Origin: Haberlea rhodopensis
Lineage: Eukaryota > Streptophyta > Magnoliopsida > Lamiales > Gesneriaceae
Reading direction: 5' to 3'
Length of the DNA: 64,000 bases
Assembly (NCBI GenBank): GCA_907163345.1
Contig: CAJQUN010000015.1
Span: forward strand, 11,192,886 to 11,256,885
In this document: positions 12,091 through 23,655 of the stretch, piece by piece
Position numbering within the stretch: the first letter of the stretch is position 1
How the letters are laid out: the number at the start of each line of letters is the position of its first letter
Notes under the pieces: model-generated
What the model was told of the DNA's origin: nothing
Databases searched by the model: none
Seen by the model: the letters and a program-made list of their open reading frames with translations, nothing else
Program-made: the position numbers and the translations under genes

Positions 12091-12846
12091 ATGGATCAAA
12101 TGAGACAACCAGGCCCGCTTGACACACATCTCTTGTCATTGCAGTCTTTACATCGATCTGATGATGTATGGGGAGGTGATATGGATATCATACTTTGTGT
12201 GAGAAACCCAGATAGCTATTTTTGGGATATGTGTCCACTAGATATACGTGTTATTAATTTGTTGCACGTGATTGGATTTTATGGTATATATAAGTGTGGT
12301 AAGATTGAACTTGACAAGCACCTGATCACGGCTTTAGTTGAGAGATGGCGCCGTGAAACACACAAATTTCATCTTAGATCGGGATAAGCGTCTATCACAC
12401 TGCAAGACATTGCAGTAATATGGGCGTTGCCAGTAGATGGCATCGTAGTGTCGGGGATAGATTATGATAGGACTCTACCCGAATGACAAGAATATTGCCA
12501 TACATATTTAAGATTCACACCAGATATCAAAGATTTTAAAGGTTCGAGGTTGAGATTAGTTGTTTTGAAAAATCATTTGCTGGAAAATCCCTTGGAGATA
12601 CATAGTAAGCCAGATGATGTTGTTAAGTTTACACGGGTTTGTGCGTTATTGATGTTAGGGGGAATTATGTGCCCTAATTCATCAGGCAATTTTGTTAGGT
12701 TATTGTATTTACAGAAGTTGGAGGATATCGACTCTGCCCGTACATATAGTTGGGGTAGTGCTGTGTTGGCATATTTGTATCGTGAGTTGTGCACGTCATT
12801 AGAGAGAGGGAAAAAAGTTATAGGTGGTGCATTGCAACTCTTATAG
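12091..12846 (+). pseudogene. Decayed plant-mobile-domain (MAIN-like) gene fragment
   Basis: One frame reads through PGPLDTHLLSLQSLHRSDD, then FYGIYKCGKIELDKHLITAL, VERWRRETHKFHL, SITLQDIAVIWALPVDG, and ends near GGALQLL. This order matches the plant mobile domain of MAINTENANCE OF MERISTEMS-like proteins and related transposon-carried genes. Two in-frame stops break it, at 12385-12387 and 12484-12486, and a third stop at 12844-12846 falls before the second half of the usual domain. The frame is otherwise kept for 250 codons, so decay looks moderate. Whether it was a host gene or part of a DNA transposon is not shown. Confidence 0.75.
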
Positions 12847-12900
12847 ATAAACAATATGTTTTTTTATTTTTTAATAATTAAAAATATATTTCTTGTCAAT

Positions 12901-13080
12901 TGTGATGCCCGGGAATTAATGGTGTTAATCCCGGTGTGGAAATGATCCTCATTGGATTTTAATTGTGGCAATTATAAATTAATTACGGTGTTGGGACACC
13001 CGAGGATGTTAAATCGGGTATTTGAGATCGTTGGATCCAAAGGCTGAGATTGTATTCTCATCGTGGTGAAAAACCTTGGA
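12901..13080 (+). mobile_element. Truncated LTR start related to families II and V
   Basis: Begins TGTGATGCCCGGGAATTAAT and follows the family II LTR (29,734) through the block TTGGATCCAAAGG and GAGATTGTATTCTCAT. It is cut off at 13,080 where LTR I' starts. The remainder is not seen in this window. Confidence 0.75.
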
Positions 13081-13283
13081 TGTGATATCCCCGAAATAAT
13101 TAATTGCAATTTGGGCATTAATTATGTTTATATGATTAATTATGGTGATAATTGATTTATGTGTTGGAATTATTTATCTTGATGAAATGCTTAGTCACAT
13201 GGTAGGCGTGACCCGGGAGTGCATTTCAGGGTGCATGTTGTGCATGTTGGGAGAATTGGGTATTAGCATGATTTAATTGTTAT
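13081..13283 (+). mobile_element. Left part of LTR I', split by element I
   Basis: Starts TGTGATATCCCCGAAATAAT, resembling the element I LTR but diverged. It is interrupted at 13,284 and continues at 22,137 after the GTTAT target duplication. Confidence 0.8.
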
Positions 13284-14008
13284 TGTGATATCCCCGAAAT
13301 GGTTATTTGCATTTGGGCATTAATTGTGATTATATGATTAATTATGGTGGTAATTAATTATGTGTTGGAAATGTTTAGTCACATGGTAGATGTGATCGGG
13401 TAGCATTTCAGGGTGCATGTTGGGTATGTTGGGGATTATGGTTGGAAGCATGATTTATTTGCCTTGGTGAGCAATTAATTAGAAATCATGATTTAATTGA
13501 TATTTTGGTGCATTTGGTTTAATGCTTTGGAAAATATCATGTTGGGGTGTTTTATACACCATGGGTTGTGGATTGCATTTTTTTAATTAACTCAACTTTT
13601 ATACCCAAACCCCACCTCATCCACTCTTACTTTTACTTTACCAAACAACACCCAAACCCTTCCCCTTTCTCTCCATTTTCGAGTTCCAGCTTTGGGGTGA
13701 AGAGAAACCTTTCAAAAATCTTGATTTGTGGAGTATATTGGGTGATTTGAGATCCCCAAGAGGTATGGATACCTCATGGTTAATTTTGTTGTGTTTTGTT
13801 TAAGTTTGGTATGGTTTGAAGAGTTTTAAAATGGGTTTGTTTTGGGTTGTTGTGGTTTTGGTTGTATGTTGGATTTATACTTGTTTTTGAAGTATATTTT
13901 GTTGGTTTTGAGTGGTTTTGTATGTTTGATGTTGGATTAATTGAGTTTGTTTGAGTTGGGGTTGAAGATGGGTGAATAGTGCCCAAAAATCGGGTATGCA
14001 GGACTCGA

Positions 14009-14215
14009 CGATCGATCGGCGCCTTTCCGCGATCGATCGCGAGCTGCAAGGGCTGGAGGCAGTGGACTTCAGCGATCGATCGTGAGTTTGGCGCGATCGA
14101 TCGGCGAGGCCGCGATCGATCGGGGCAAACTCAGCGATCGATCGCGGATTGGCAAATTTTGTTGGGCGAGGCAGAGAGGTCTCGCGATCGATCGGGGCTT
14201 TATGGCGATCGATCG
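14009..14215. repeat. Paired CGATCGATCG palindrome cluster, 8 copies (5' LTR I)
   Basis: Decamers start at 14009, 14030, 14073, 14094, 14113, 14135, 14185 and 14206. Within pairs the offset is 21, 21, 22 and 21 bp. Each decamer is self-complementary and contains three CpG. The 3' LTR copy is at 20841-21047. Confidence 0.95.
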
Positions 14216-14584
14216 CGAGACACCAAAAATGGTGTTTTTGGATTTTTTTTGTAGGATTTTTGGTATTGGACTATTATTGGGTTCTAATATTGATTTGTGT
14301 AAATGTGTAGAACCATCCCAGGTGGCAACACAGCCAAGGCATTGAAGTCCTACCATATCCTACATTTTGGAAAGGTACGTAGTGGACGTACGGGCACCCA
14401 ACGTTACATGTATCTTATATACTCATTGTTTATGCATTGTGGACGCAAGTATATATGTGGTATTGCATTGTGGATGCAAATACATGTTATGCATGATGTT
14501 TATAGATGCATATGATTATTGGTGCACATCCCATGAGTCGTGGTCATCCCTTGATGATTTTAATGCTTGCCGCTATTTGTTTTG

Positions 14585-14760
14585 GTTCCGCTAAATGTGA
14601 AGCGAGGGGTGGGAGCGCCGCATGTCACATTTGAGCGTGGTTATCATATAGGGCGAGGAAAGGGTATTTGCCGCTCAATGAGAGGCGAGGGGTGGGAGTC
14701 CCGCATGTCCATTGAAGCGAGGTTATCCTATGCCGCCTATATGTAAATAAGCGAGGGGCA
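14585..14760. repeat. GCCGCT / GAAGCGAGG degenerate repeats in LTR I
   Basis: Two to three degenerate units alternate GCCGCT, a GAAGCGAGGGGTGGGAG-like block and GCATGTC. The same block recurs at 21400-21570 and, in LTR I', at 23,210-23,390. Confidence 0.7.
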
Positions 14761-15324
14761 TTAAAATACATTGTGATGGACAGACTAGGGATTGGTGATC
14801 AGTATTTGGTATTGATGAGATGGTATATGTCATGACATGTTTAGACCATTAAAAATAATCTATTGATTATACTCATGAGTTATGGTACAGGGACAACCAA
14901 ACGGGAAGCGTTTGAAATGCATGGGGAAAACATGAAGTGTTTTATTATGATTATGCATTTACGCTTTATCTTCATATTGTGTTGAATATGAATGATTATT
15001 ATTGCTCATGTTTGGGGGTTGTCCTTGTAGGTACACGTTTGGCATGATAGAAGGGCTAGACGGGTTGAGATGGTGAGCTTGTTGAGGATGCTTTTGGGAC
15101 TTGAAGGACAGGATTATTTTGGATAGTATCTACTCTAGGAGTAGTATAAAACTATAGTTGAACGCATTCATTGATTGGAATGTAATTAATCCTTTTGGTA
15201 GTCCTTATTTTTGGCATGTAATGCTTAAGCTCATAGACTCAACACGTTCTTTTATACTCCGATCTTTTATATTAGCTCTATTATGCCTTGATTCCGCACT
15301 TAAGGATTAGGGTCCCTACATTAG

Positions 15325-15336
15325 TGGTATCAGAGC
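15325..15336 (+). promoter_or_regulatory. Primer binding site (tRNA-iMet) of element I
   Basis: TGGTATCAGAGC, 4 nt after the LTR end, complementary to the 3' end of plant initiator tRNA-Met. Confidence 0.93.
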
Positions 15337-15533
15337 AGTGGTTAGAGAACCCGGGAACGAGTGAAGGGTAGCCTTAGCATGATTGGCTAGGTGCTTACAT
15401 TTGAAGCATGTTTATGCATGTGGTGCATATTAATGTATATCCTGTTATACTAACGTGCTTATTCTCATTCCTGTTATCTAACGGCATAACATATATATTG
15501 CTTTGGAATTGTTGTTAACATTTGTGTTACAGC

Positions 15534-16616
15534 ATGGCTGCTAATGAGGAGGTTGGAGATGTTGGTAGTGTGAACGCAAGCGTTGGACAAGTGAATCCCC
15601 TACCTCCATCGGCCGTAGGCATGGAACCCGTAGCTCAGTTATTACTACCGGGTGAGATCAGTCTGACGCAATTTCTGTCTTACCATCCGCCCCGGTTTGA
15701 GGGGACAGAGTCCGGAGAAGAGGCTGAAGAGTGGCTGGAAAGACTTGAACAGATCTTTGTATCGGCTCCTTGTGCTGTTACAGCTTGGCTGAGGCTGGCG
15801 GAGTTTCAATTAGCTAAGAAACCTCTAATGTGGTGGAGGAGCACGGTGATGGAGCTAAGAGCACTAGGTGCTGTGATTGATTGGACACTCTTCAGGACTA
15901 GGTTCCTGAACCGGTACTTCTCCGCAGCGGCGAGACAGACGAAGGAGGACGAATTTACAAGTTTGAAACAGGGGAACATGACGGTGTCAGACTATGCCAC
16001 ACGATACTCTTCGTTGCTGAGGTACGTTCCCCACATTGCCACCAATGGGCACGCTAAGATGAGGAACTTTATGAAAGGGTTGCGACCGGAGCTCTATGAC
16101 CGGGTTATCACCAATAACCCAACTTCTTTTGATGATGCTCTCACAAGGGCGGAGCTTGCCGAGCTTGGAGTGGGAGCTTATTCTAGTGCTATGCCACCAC
16201 CGGTACCGCAACAGAGGCAGACTAATGACAGCTTGAGGCCTCGGGGAGAGCCATTTAAACCCCGTGGTGCCTCTTCATCTTCACGGTATGGTGGAAAGAA
16301 ATACTTTGGTCAGAAACAGGATAACAAGAAGGGCAATTGGTCGGCCAATCGAGGGTCTTCACAAGGGAATAGGCCGGGAGAGCCTAGATGTGACAATTGT
16401 GGAGGGCCACATTCTTCAAACAAGTGTCCTGCCTGTTATATCTGTGGCAAGATGGGCCACATCGCTCGGTATTGCCCCACCCGGGGAGGACAGTCAGAGT
16501 TTCAGGGCAACAGGCCGAGGTTTGAGGATAGGACAGTGCAGCAGAGGCAGCAGTTTGGGCCTCGACCATCGGGAGGTCAGACAGTAGGACCGCCCAGGGA
16601 CAGGTGTATGCACTGA
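15534..16616 (+). pseudogene. gag of element I
   Basis: Starts at ATG 15534 (MAANEEVGDVG), after an in-frame non-ATG stretch. A capsid region (FLSYHPPRFEG..AEEWLERLEQIF) is followed by a basic, Gly-rich stretch and two zinc knuckles: a variant CDNCGGPHSSNKC, then a standard CX2CX4HX4C (CYICGKMGHIARYC). The frame ends at 16616, 360 aa, because a one-base loss near 16,592-16,596 shifts it out of the pol frame. In the relative on the minus strand (element IV) the same region reads directly on towards the protease. Structural protein of the retroelement particle. Confidence 0.85.
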
Positions 16617-19600
16617 CAAGAGAGTAGGCCCAGGCAGCCCCATAGGAGGTGATCGCCGGTACGTGTCATTTATTTACGTACCCTGCTTTTATTTTGATCG
16701 ATACAGGTGCCTCCCACTCTTTTGTATCGGTGGGTTTTGTGGAAAGACATCATATGCGCACGTCTTCTCTACCCACGCCTCTCCTTGTCTCGACACCCAC
16801 TGGAAGAAATGTCGTTGCTGATCAGTTTATGGCAGACTGCCTCATTTATTTTGAGGGCAACGAATTGAGGTCAGACTTGATTGTGTTGGGCATGTCAGAC
16901 TTCGACTGCATCTTGGGTATTGATGTCCTGAACAGATATCATGCAGTGGTAGATTGCCGGCAGAGGACAGTGAAGTTCAGACCTGAATTGGGCAGTCAGT
17001 GGACCTTCTATGGCAACGGTTCTCGTGCGAAGATTCCGTTGATTTCAGCGATCAAGATGACTCAGCTGTTGGAACGTGGACACACGGGCTATCTCATTTA
17101 TGCCGTGGACACGTCTGGGAAGGATAAAGAACTAAGAGTTGAGGATGTGCCAGTGGTAGCAGAGTTTGCTGATGTATTCCCAGAAGAGATCCCAGGATTC
17201 CCACCGGCTAGGGAAGTTGAGTTTGGGATCGAGCTGTTGCCAGGGACATCCGCTATCTCTCGTGCACCTTATAGGATGGCACCGGCTGAGTTGAGAGAGT
17301 TGAAAGAACAGCTGCAGGATCTCCTTGACAAGGGATATATACGCCCGAGCGTATCGCCATGGGGCGCACCAGTTCTCTTTGTGAAAAAGAAGGACGGTTC
17401 GATGCGGTTGTGCATCGATTACCGGCAACTGAATAAGGCTACAGTAAAGAACAAGTATCCTCTCCCAAGGATCGACGATCTGTTTGATCAGTTGCAAGGT
17501 ACCAGGGTGTATAGCAAGATTGATTTGAGATCCGGGTATCATCAGATTCGAGTCAGAGAGGAAGATGTGCAGAAGACAGCATTCCGGACTCGATAAGGGC
17601 ATTATGAGTTCCTAGTGATGCCGTTCGGCGTGACGAATGCTCCAGCGATCTTTATGAGTCTGATGAACAGAGTGTTTCAGCCGTATCTTGATCAGTTCGT
17701 CATCGTATTCATAGACGACATTCTCATCTACTCCCGGAGCGAGGAAGAGCATGTGAAACACTTGAGGACAGTGCTTCAGATTCTCAGAGAGCATCAGTTG
17801 TATGCTAAGCTCAGTAAGTGTGAATTTTGGCTGAGCAGTGTAGTGTTTCTGGGGCATGTCATATCGAGCAGCGGGATATCAGTAGATCCCAAGAAGATAG
17901 ACGCTGTGATGGAGTGGGCTGCCCCCACTTCTGTGCCTGAGATCCGGAGTTTTCTGGGTTTGGCCGGGTATTATCGACGCTTTGTCAAGGGCTTTTCGAA
18001 GATTGCCAAGCCGTTGACACAGTTGACCCAGAAAGGAGTACCTTTCTTTTGGTCAGAAGCTTGTGAGGAGAGCTTCCAGGAGTTAAAGCATCGTTTGACG
18101 ACGGCGCCAGTGTTAGTGATCCCTACGGAGAACTCCAGATTTGTTCTGTATACTGACGCATCACTTCAGGGCCTTGGGTGTGTTCTGATGCAAGATAAGC
18201 ATGTAGTAGCTTATGCATCGAGGCAGTTGAAGCCGCATGAGACCAGATATCCAGTTCATGACTTGGAATTGGCGGCTATCATCTTCGCCCTGAAGATTTG
18301 GAGGCATTATTTATATGGTACTTCATTTACCATATACACGGATCACAAAAGCCTCAAGTTTTTATTCACTCAGGCAGAGCTGAACATGAGGGAGAGGAGG
18401 TGGATGGACCTACTCAAGGACTATGATTGTGAGATAGAGTACCATCCCGGGAAAGCCAATTTGACAGCAGATGCTTTGAGCCGGAAAGTGAGGAGTTCTG
18501 CTGAGGACGTCATCCATTTGTCAGTCATGATGACCTCCTATTGCCATCTGGGCTATGATTTTGACATTAATGCATCACATGTGTATGTATCGACCTTGTT
18601 AGCTGAGCCAGATATCTACGAGAACATCAGGAGAGCTCAGAGGTCAGATGATGAGGTTCAGAGGTGGTTATCTTTAGTACATCTTGGTCAGCCAACGAAA
18701 TTCAGAGTGGCCGATGACGGGTCTTTGAGATTGGGTGACCGTTGGGTGGTTCCGAGTACGCCGGAGTTGCGTAAAGGGATCTTGGAGCGAGCTCATAGTA
18801 GCAGACTTAGCATCCACCCAGGCGGGAAAAAGATGTATAAAGATCTGCGTGGTCAGTTTTGGTGGAAGAGAATGAAGAGTGATGTCGTCGATTTTGTTAA
18901 GAGGTGTTTGATCTGCCAGCAGGTTAAGGCAGAGAGACAAAGACCTGGCGGCGAGTTGAGAAGCTTGGATATACCGAAGTGGAAGTGGGAGCACATTTCC
19001 ATGGACTTCGTGACTCATTTGCCGAGGAGTGCTTCAGGCTTCGATGCTATTTGGGTGATTGTGGATCGATTGACCAAGGTGGCTCATTTTATCCCCTATA
19101 GCATGACTTTCACCTTTTTGAGGATGGCGCAGTTGTATATTAGAGATGTGGTGAGATTGCATGGGATCCCCGTTTCCATAGTGTCAGATCGAGATCCGCG
19201 ATTCACATCTCATTTCTGGGAAGGCCTTCAGTCAGCCTTGGGAACTGAAGTCAGATTGAGCACTGCTTATCATCCTCAGACGGATGGCCAGATCGAGCGC
19301 ACTATTCAGACGCTCGAGGACATGCTGAGAGCTTGTGTTTTGGAGTTCGATGCCTCTTGGCAGGATTCAGTGCCTTTGGTAGAGTTTTCTTATAACAATA
19401 GCTACCAGGCGAGTATTCAGATGGCTCCGTTTGAAGCTCTTTATGGCAGACGGTGTAGATCACCCTTGTGTTGGGATGATTTGGACCGCAGATCGGTCGG
19501 AGGACCGGAGTTAATTCGGGAGATGGAAGAAAAGATAAAGACGATAAGACAGAAAATGAAAGCGACCCAGGACAGACAGGCAGCTTATGCAAATAAACGG

Positions 19601-20104
19601 CGGAGACCGTTGGAATTTCAGTTGGGAGATAAGGTCTTTTTGAAGATCTCGCCTTTCAGAGGCGTTGTGCGATTTGGGATGCGCGGGAAACTGTCTCCGA
19701 GGTATGTTGGACCGTACGAGATTTTGCAGCGCATTGGCACCTTAGCTTACAGACTGGCTTTGCCGCCTTCTTTATCTGGTATACATGATGTGTTTCATGT
19801 ATCGATGTTGCGGAAGTATGAGCCGGATCCATCTCATGTTTTACAGCCTTCCGAAGTTCAGTTGGAATCCGATGTGTCTTATGTGGAACGGCCTGTCAGA
19901 ATTCTGGATCGAGCAGACCGTAGACTTCGGAACAAAGTGATACCTATGATCAAGGTTCAGTGGGATCGCAGGGGTGTCGAGGAGGCTACGTGGGAGACGG
20001 AGCGGCATATGGTGCAGCACTACCCGGAACTATTCTCTGGTATGTGTTTATGTTTAGTTTCTTTTGGGGTAAATGCATGTGATTTCGAGGACGAAATCTT
20101 ATAA
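16595..20104 (+). pseudogene. pol of element I: protease, RT, RNase H, integrase, chromodomain-like tail
   Basis: One frame holds protease DTGAS (from 16700), RT with the FIDDIL catalytic motif (about 17708), RNase H (YTDAS, about 18150; YTDHKSLKFLF), the integrase HHCC zinc region (about 18,790-18,920), and the DDE core (MDFVTHLP, VSDRDPRF, then Glu in QIERTIQ). A GPY/F module (YVGPYEIL) and a chromodomain-like tail (IKVQWDRRGVEEATWE) follow, as in Tekay/Del chromoviruses. In-frame stops lie at 16625-16627, 16643-16645 and 17594-17596, the last inside RT. The frame ends 12 nt before the 3' LTR. Inactive as it stands. Confidence 0.92.
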
Positions 20105-20116
20105 GTAGGGGAGTAT
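20103..20116 (+). promoter_or_regulatory. Polypurine tract of element I
   Basis: The purine-rich AAGTAGGGGAGTAT directly before the 3' LTR is the expected plus-strand priming site. Confidence 0.7.
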
Positions 20117-22131
20117 TGTGATATCCCCGAAATGGTTATTTGCATTTGGGCATTAATTGTGATTATATGATTAATTTTGGTGGTAATTAATTATGTGTTG
20201 GAAATGTTTAGTCACATGGTAGATGTGATCGGGTAGCATTTCAGGGTGCATGTTGGGTATGTTGGGGATTATGGTTGGAAGCATGATTTATTTGCCTTGG
20301 TGAGCAATTAATTAGAAATCATGATTTAATTGATATTTTGGTGCATTTGGTTTAATGCTTTGGAAAATATCATGTTGGGGTGTTTTATACACCATGGGTT
20401 GTGGATTGCATTTTTTTAATTAACTCAACTTTTATACCCAAACCCCACCTCATCCACTCTTACTTTTACTTTACCAAACAACACCCAAATCCTTCCCCTT
20501 TCTCTCCATTTTCGAGTTCCAGCTTTGGGGTGAAGAGAAACCTTTCAAAAATCTTGATTTGTGGAGTATATTGGGTGATTTGAGATCCCCAAGAGGTATG
20601 GATACCTCCTGGTTAATTTTGTTGTGTTTTGTTTAAGTTTGGTATGGTTTGAAGAGTTTTAAAATGGGTTTGTTTTGGGTTGTTGTGGTTTTGGTTGTAT
20701 GTTGGATTTATACTTGTTTTGAAGTATATTTTGTTGGTTTTGAGTGGTTTTGTATGTTTGATGTTGGATTAATTGAGTTTGTTTGAGTTGGGGTTGAAGA
20801 TGGGTGAATAGTGCCCGAAAATCGGGTATGCAGGACTCGGCGATCGATCGGCGCCTTTCCGCGATCGATCGCGAGCTGCAAGGGCTGGAGGCAGTGGACT
20901 TCAGCGATCGATCGCGAGTTTGGCGCGATCGATCGGCGAGGCCGCGATCGATCGGCGCAAACTCAGCGATCGATCGCGGATTGGCAAATTTTGTTGGGCG
21001 AGGCAGAGAGGTCTCGCGATCGATCGGGGCTTTATGGCGATCGATCGCGAGACACCAAAAATGGTGTTTTTGGATTTTTTTTAGGATTTTTGGTATTGGA
21101 CTATTATTGGGTTCTAATATTGATTTGTGTGAATGTGTAGAACCATCCCAGGTGGCAACACAGCCAAGGCATTGAAGTCATACCATATCCTACATTTTGT
21201 ACGGGCACCCAACGGTACATGTATCTTATATACTCATTGTTTATGCATTGTGGACGCGAGTATATATGTGGTATTGCATTGTGGATGCAAATACATGTTA
21301 TGCATGATGTTTATAGATGCATATGATTATTGGTGCACATCCCATGAGTCGTGGTCATCCCTTGATGATTTTAATGCTTGCCGCTATTTGTTTTGGTTCC
21401 GCTAAATGTGAAGCGAGGGGTGGGAGCGCCGCATGTCACATTTGAGCGTGGTTATCATATAGGGCGAGGAAAGGGTATTTGCCGCTCAATGAGAGGCGAG
21501 GGGTGGGAGTCCCGCATGTCCATTGAAGCGAGGTTATCCTATGCCGCCTATATGTAAATAAGCGAGGGGCATTAAAATACATTGTGATGGACAGACTAGG
21601 GATTGGTGATCAGTATTTGGTATTGATGAGATGGTATATGTCATGACATGTTTAGACCATTAAAAATAATCTATTGATTATACTCATGAGTTATGGTACA
21701 GGGACAACCAAACGGGAAGCGTTTGAAATGCATGGGGAAAACAGGAAGTGTTTTATTATGATTATGCATTTACGCTTTATCTTCATATTGTGTTGAATAT
21801 GAATGATTATTATTGCTCATGTTTGGGGGTTGTCCTTGTAGGTACACGTTTGGCATGATAGAAGGGCTAGACGGGTTGAGATGATGAGCTTGTTGAGGAT
21901 GCTTTTGGGACTTGAAGGACAGGATTATTTTGGATAGTATCTACTCTAGGAGTAGTATAAAACTATAGTTGAACGCATTCATTGATTGGAATGTAATTAA
22001 TCCTTTTGGTAGTCCTTATTTTTGGCATGTAATGCTTAAGCTCATAGACTCAACACGTTCTTTTATACTCTGATCTTTTATATTAGCTCTATTATGCCTT
22101 GATTCCGCACTTAAGGATTAGGGTCCCTACA
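20117..22131 (+). repeat. 3' LTR of element I (2,015 bp)
   Basis: Near-identical to 13284-15320. It lacks about 21 bp (GAAAGGTACGTAGTGGACGTAC region) near 21,190 and carries about 14 substitutions by eye. Confidence 0.95.
20841..21047. repeat. Paired CGATCGATCG cluster, 8 copies (3' LTR I)
   Basis: Same spacing as at 14009-14215 (first pair 20841/20862, last pair 21017/21038). Two flanking-base differences from the 5' copy are C/T or A/G transitions at CpG. Confidence 0.93.
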
Positions 22132-22343
22132 GTTATGGTTGGCAATTAATTGGAAATCATGGATTTAATTGAGGTTTTGGGTGCATGTTGGTAAAATGCT
22201 TTTAAAATACCATGTTGGGATATTTTATCCATCATGTTAATTTTTGGGGTATAATTTTTAATTAAACCCTTATAACCCAATTACCCCACCTTTACCCATC
22301 ACTTTACAAAATCCCCAATTTCTCTCCCAACCCTAACCCCTTG

Positions 22344-22368
22344 CCCCCCCCCCCCCCCCCCCCCCCCC
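22344..22368 (+). repeat. 25-nt poly-C run
   Basis: Uninterrupted C run in LTR I'. Element IV LTRs carry a corresponding C run on their sense strand (G runs at about 49,039-49,050 and 56,220-56,234). The length may be unreliable in the assembly. Confidence 0.9.
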
Positions 22369-22696
22369 ACAATTTGGCTTTAAAGTGGAAGAGAAACCTT
22401 TGCAAAAACTCCATTGGTGTGATTCTTGGTAAGATTTGAGGTCTAGGAAGGGTATATATCCTTCCTTGTTGTTTTTGCAAGGATTTATTTTGATTTGGGT
22501 TTGATATTTGAGTTTTTGAGATGGGTTTGTTGGGATTGGTATATTTTTGGTTGGGTGTTGGATTTTTGGGTAGTATTGTGATGTTTGTTGAAGGTTTATA
22601 GTGTTTTTATGTTATTGGTTTGTTGGTGTATGTGTTGATAAGATTGGGGAAGAAATTATGGCATAAAAATGGTGAAATCGCGTGTACAGGCTGAGG

Positions 22697-22840
22697 CGAT
22701 CGATCGCCATATATGGCGCGATCGATCACCGAAGGGCAGTAGCGAAATACGGGGAGGCGATCGATCGCCATATATGGCGCGATCGATTGCCGCGAGCCAT
22801 GAAGCCTGGCGATCGATCGCCTCGTCACAGCGATCGATCG
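22697..22840. repeat. Paired CGATCGATCG cluster, 6 copies (LTR I')
   Basis: Three pairs start at 22697/22719, 22758/22780 and 22810/22831 (offsets 22, 22, 21). Two members are CGATCGATCA and CGATCGATTG, each one CpG transition away from the consensus. Confidence 0.93.
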
Positions 22841-23655
22841 CCAGCAATAGAATTTTGGGAAATGGATTTTTTTGACGAATTTTTGGTATTTGGCTATTAT
22901 TTGGCTTCTAATATGGAGTTGTGTGATTGTGTAAAACCATCCCAGGTGGCGACGCAACCAAGGAAGTGAAGCCATATCAAATTCCACTTTTGGAAAGGTA
23001 CGTAGAGGACGTACGGGCACCCAACGGTACATGTATCTATTATACTCATTGATTATGCATTGTGGATCCAAGTATATATGGAACTATGCATTGTGGATGC
23101 CAATACATGTTGAATTATGCATGATGATTGTATATGCATATGATGATTATTGGTGCACATCCCATGAGTCATGGTCATCCCCTTGATGATTTTAATGCTT
23201 GCCGCTATTTAATTGGTGCCGCTAAATGTGAAGTGAGGGGTGGGAGTGCCGCATGTCACATTGAAGCGTGGTTATCATATGAGGCGAGGAAAGAATATTT
23301 GCCGCTAAAATGTGAAGCGAGGGGTGGGAGTACCGCATGTCCATTGAAGCGAGGTTATTCTATGCCGCCTATATGTGAAGCGAGGGGCATTAAAATACAT
23401 TGTGATGAACAGACTAGGGATTGGGAATGGACGAAATGGAATGGTGCTATGTCATGACATGTGTGAACCATTAAATAATCTATTGACTATACTCATGAGT
23501 TATGGTACAGGGACAACCAAAAAGTGAGCGTTTAAAATGCATGGGAAAAACAGGAAGTGTTTTATTACGGTTTATGCATTTACGTCTTACATTCATATTG
23601 TGTTGGATATGAATTATTATATGCTCATGTTTTGGGGTTGTCCTTGTAGGTATAT

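Larger units (their letters stand above)
13284..15320 (+). repeat. 5' LTR of element I (2,037 bp)
   Basis: TG...CA ends, paired with the near-identical 20117-22131. Holds the paired CGATCGATCG cluster (14009-14215) and a GCCGCT...GAAGCGAGG repeat region (about 14585-14760). No protein gene is supported inside. Confidence 0.95.
13284..22131 (+). mobile_element. Element I: complete Tekay/Del-type Ty3/gypsy chromovirus, coding-defective
   Basis: It is bounded by exact LTRs (TGTGATATCC ... CCCTACA) and the 5-bp duplication GTTAT (13279-13283 and 22132-22136). Order: 5' LTR, tRNA-iMet primer site, gag, protease-RT-RNaseH-integrase with a C-terminal chromodomain-like segment, purine-rich tract, 3' LTR. 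A by-eye LTR comparison found about 14 substitutions in 2 kb plus one ~21-bp deletion in the 3' copy, so the insertion is recent. gag-pol nevertheless carries a frameshift and three stops. Confidence 0.95.
22137..23655 (+). mobile_element. Right part of LTR I', cut off by family III
   Basis: Continues LTR I' from 13,283. It shares the downstream order of LTR I (palindrome cluster, AACCATCCCAGGTGGC, GCCGCT repeats, GGGACAACCAAA, GTTGTCCTTGTAGGTA) but is diverged. It ends at 23,655, where TGTGATGTCCAG of family III begins; the last part of this LTR is not seen again. Confidence 0.8.

Noticed and set aside
13979..14356. Overlapping open frames of 87-123 codons rich in Ile-Asp-Arg-Ser in LTRs I, I' and II
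   Set aside because: They arise from translating the CGATCGATCG clusters in all frames and recur at each LTR copy; they have no protein-like composition or start context.
15325..15336. tRNA gene at TGGTATCAGAGC sites
   Set aside because: Only the 12 nt complementary to the tRNA 3' end are present, just after LTRs; there is no cloverleaf, so these are primer binding sites.
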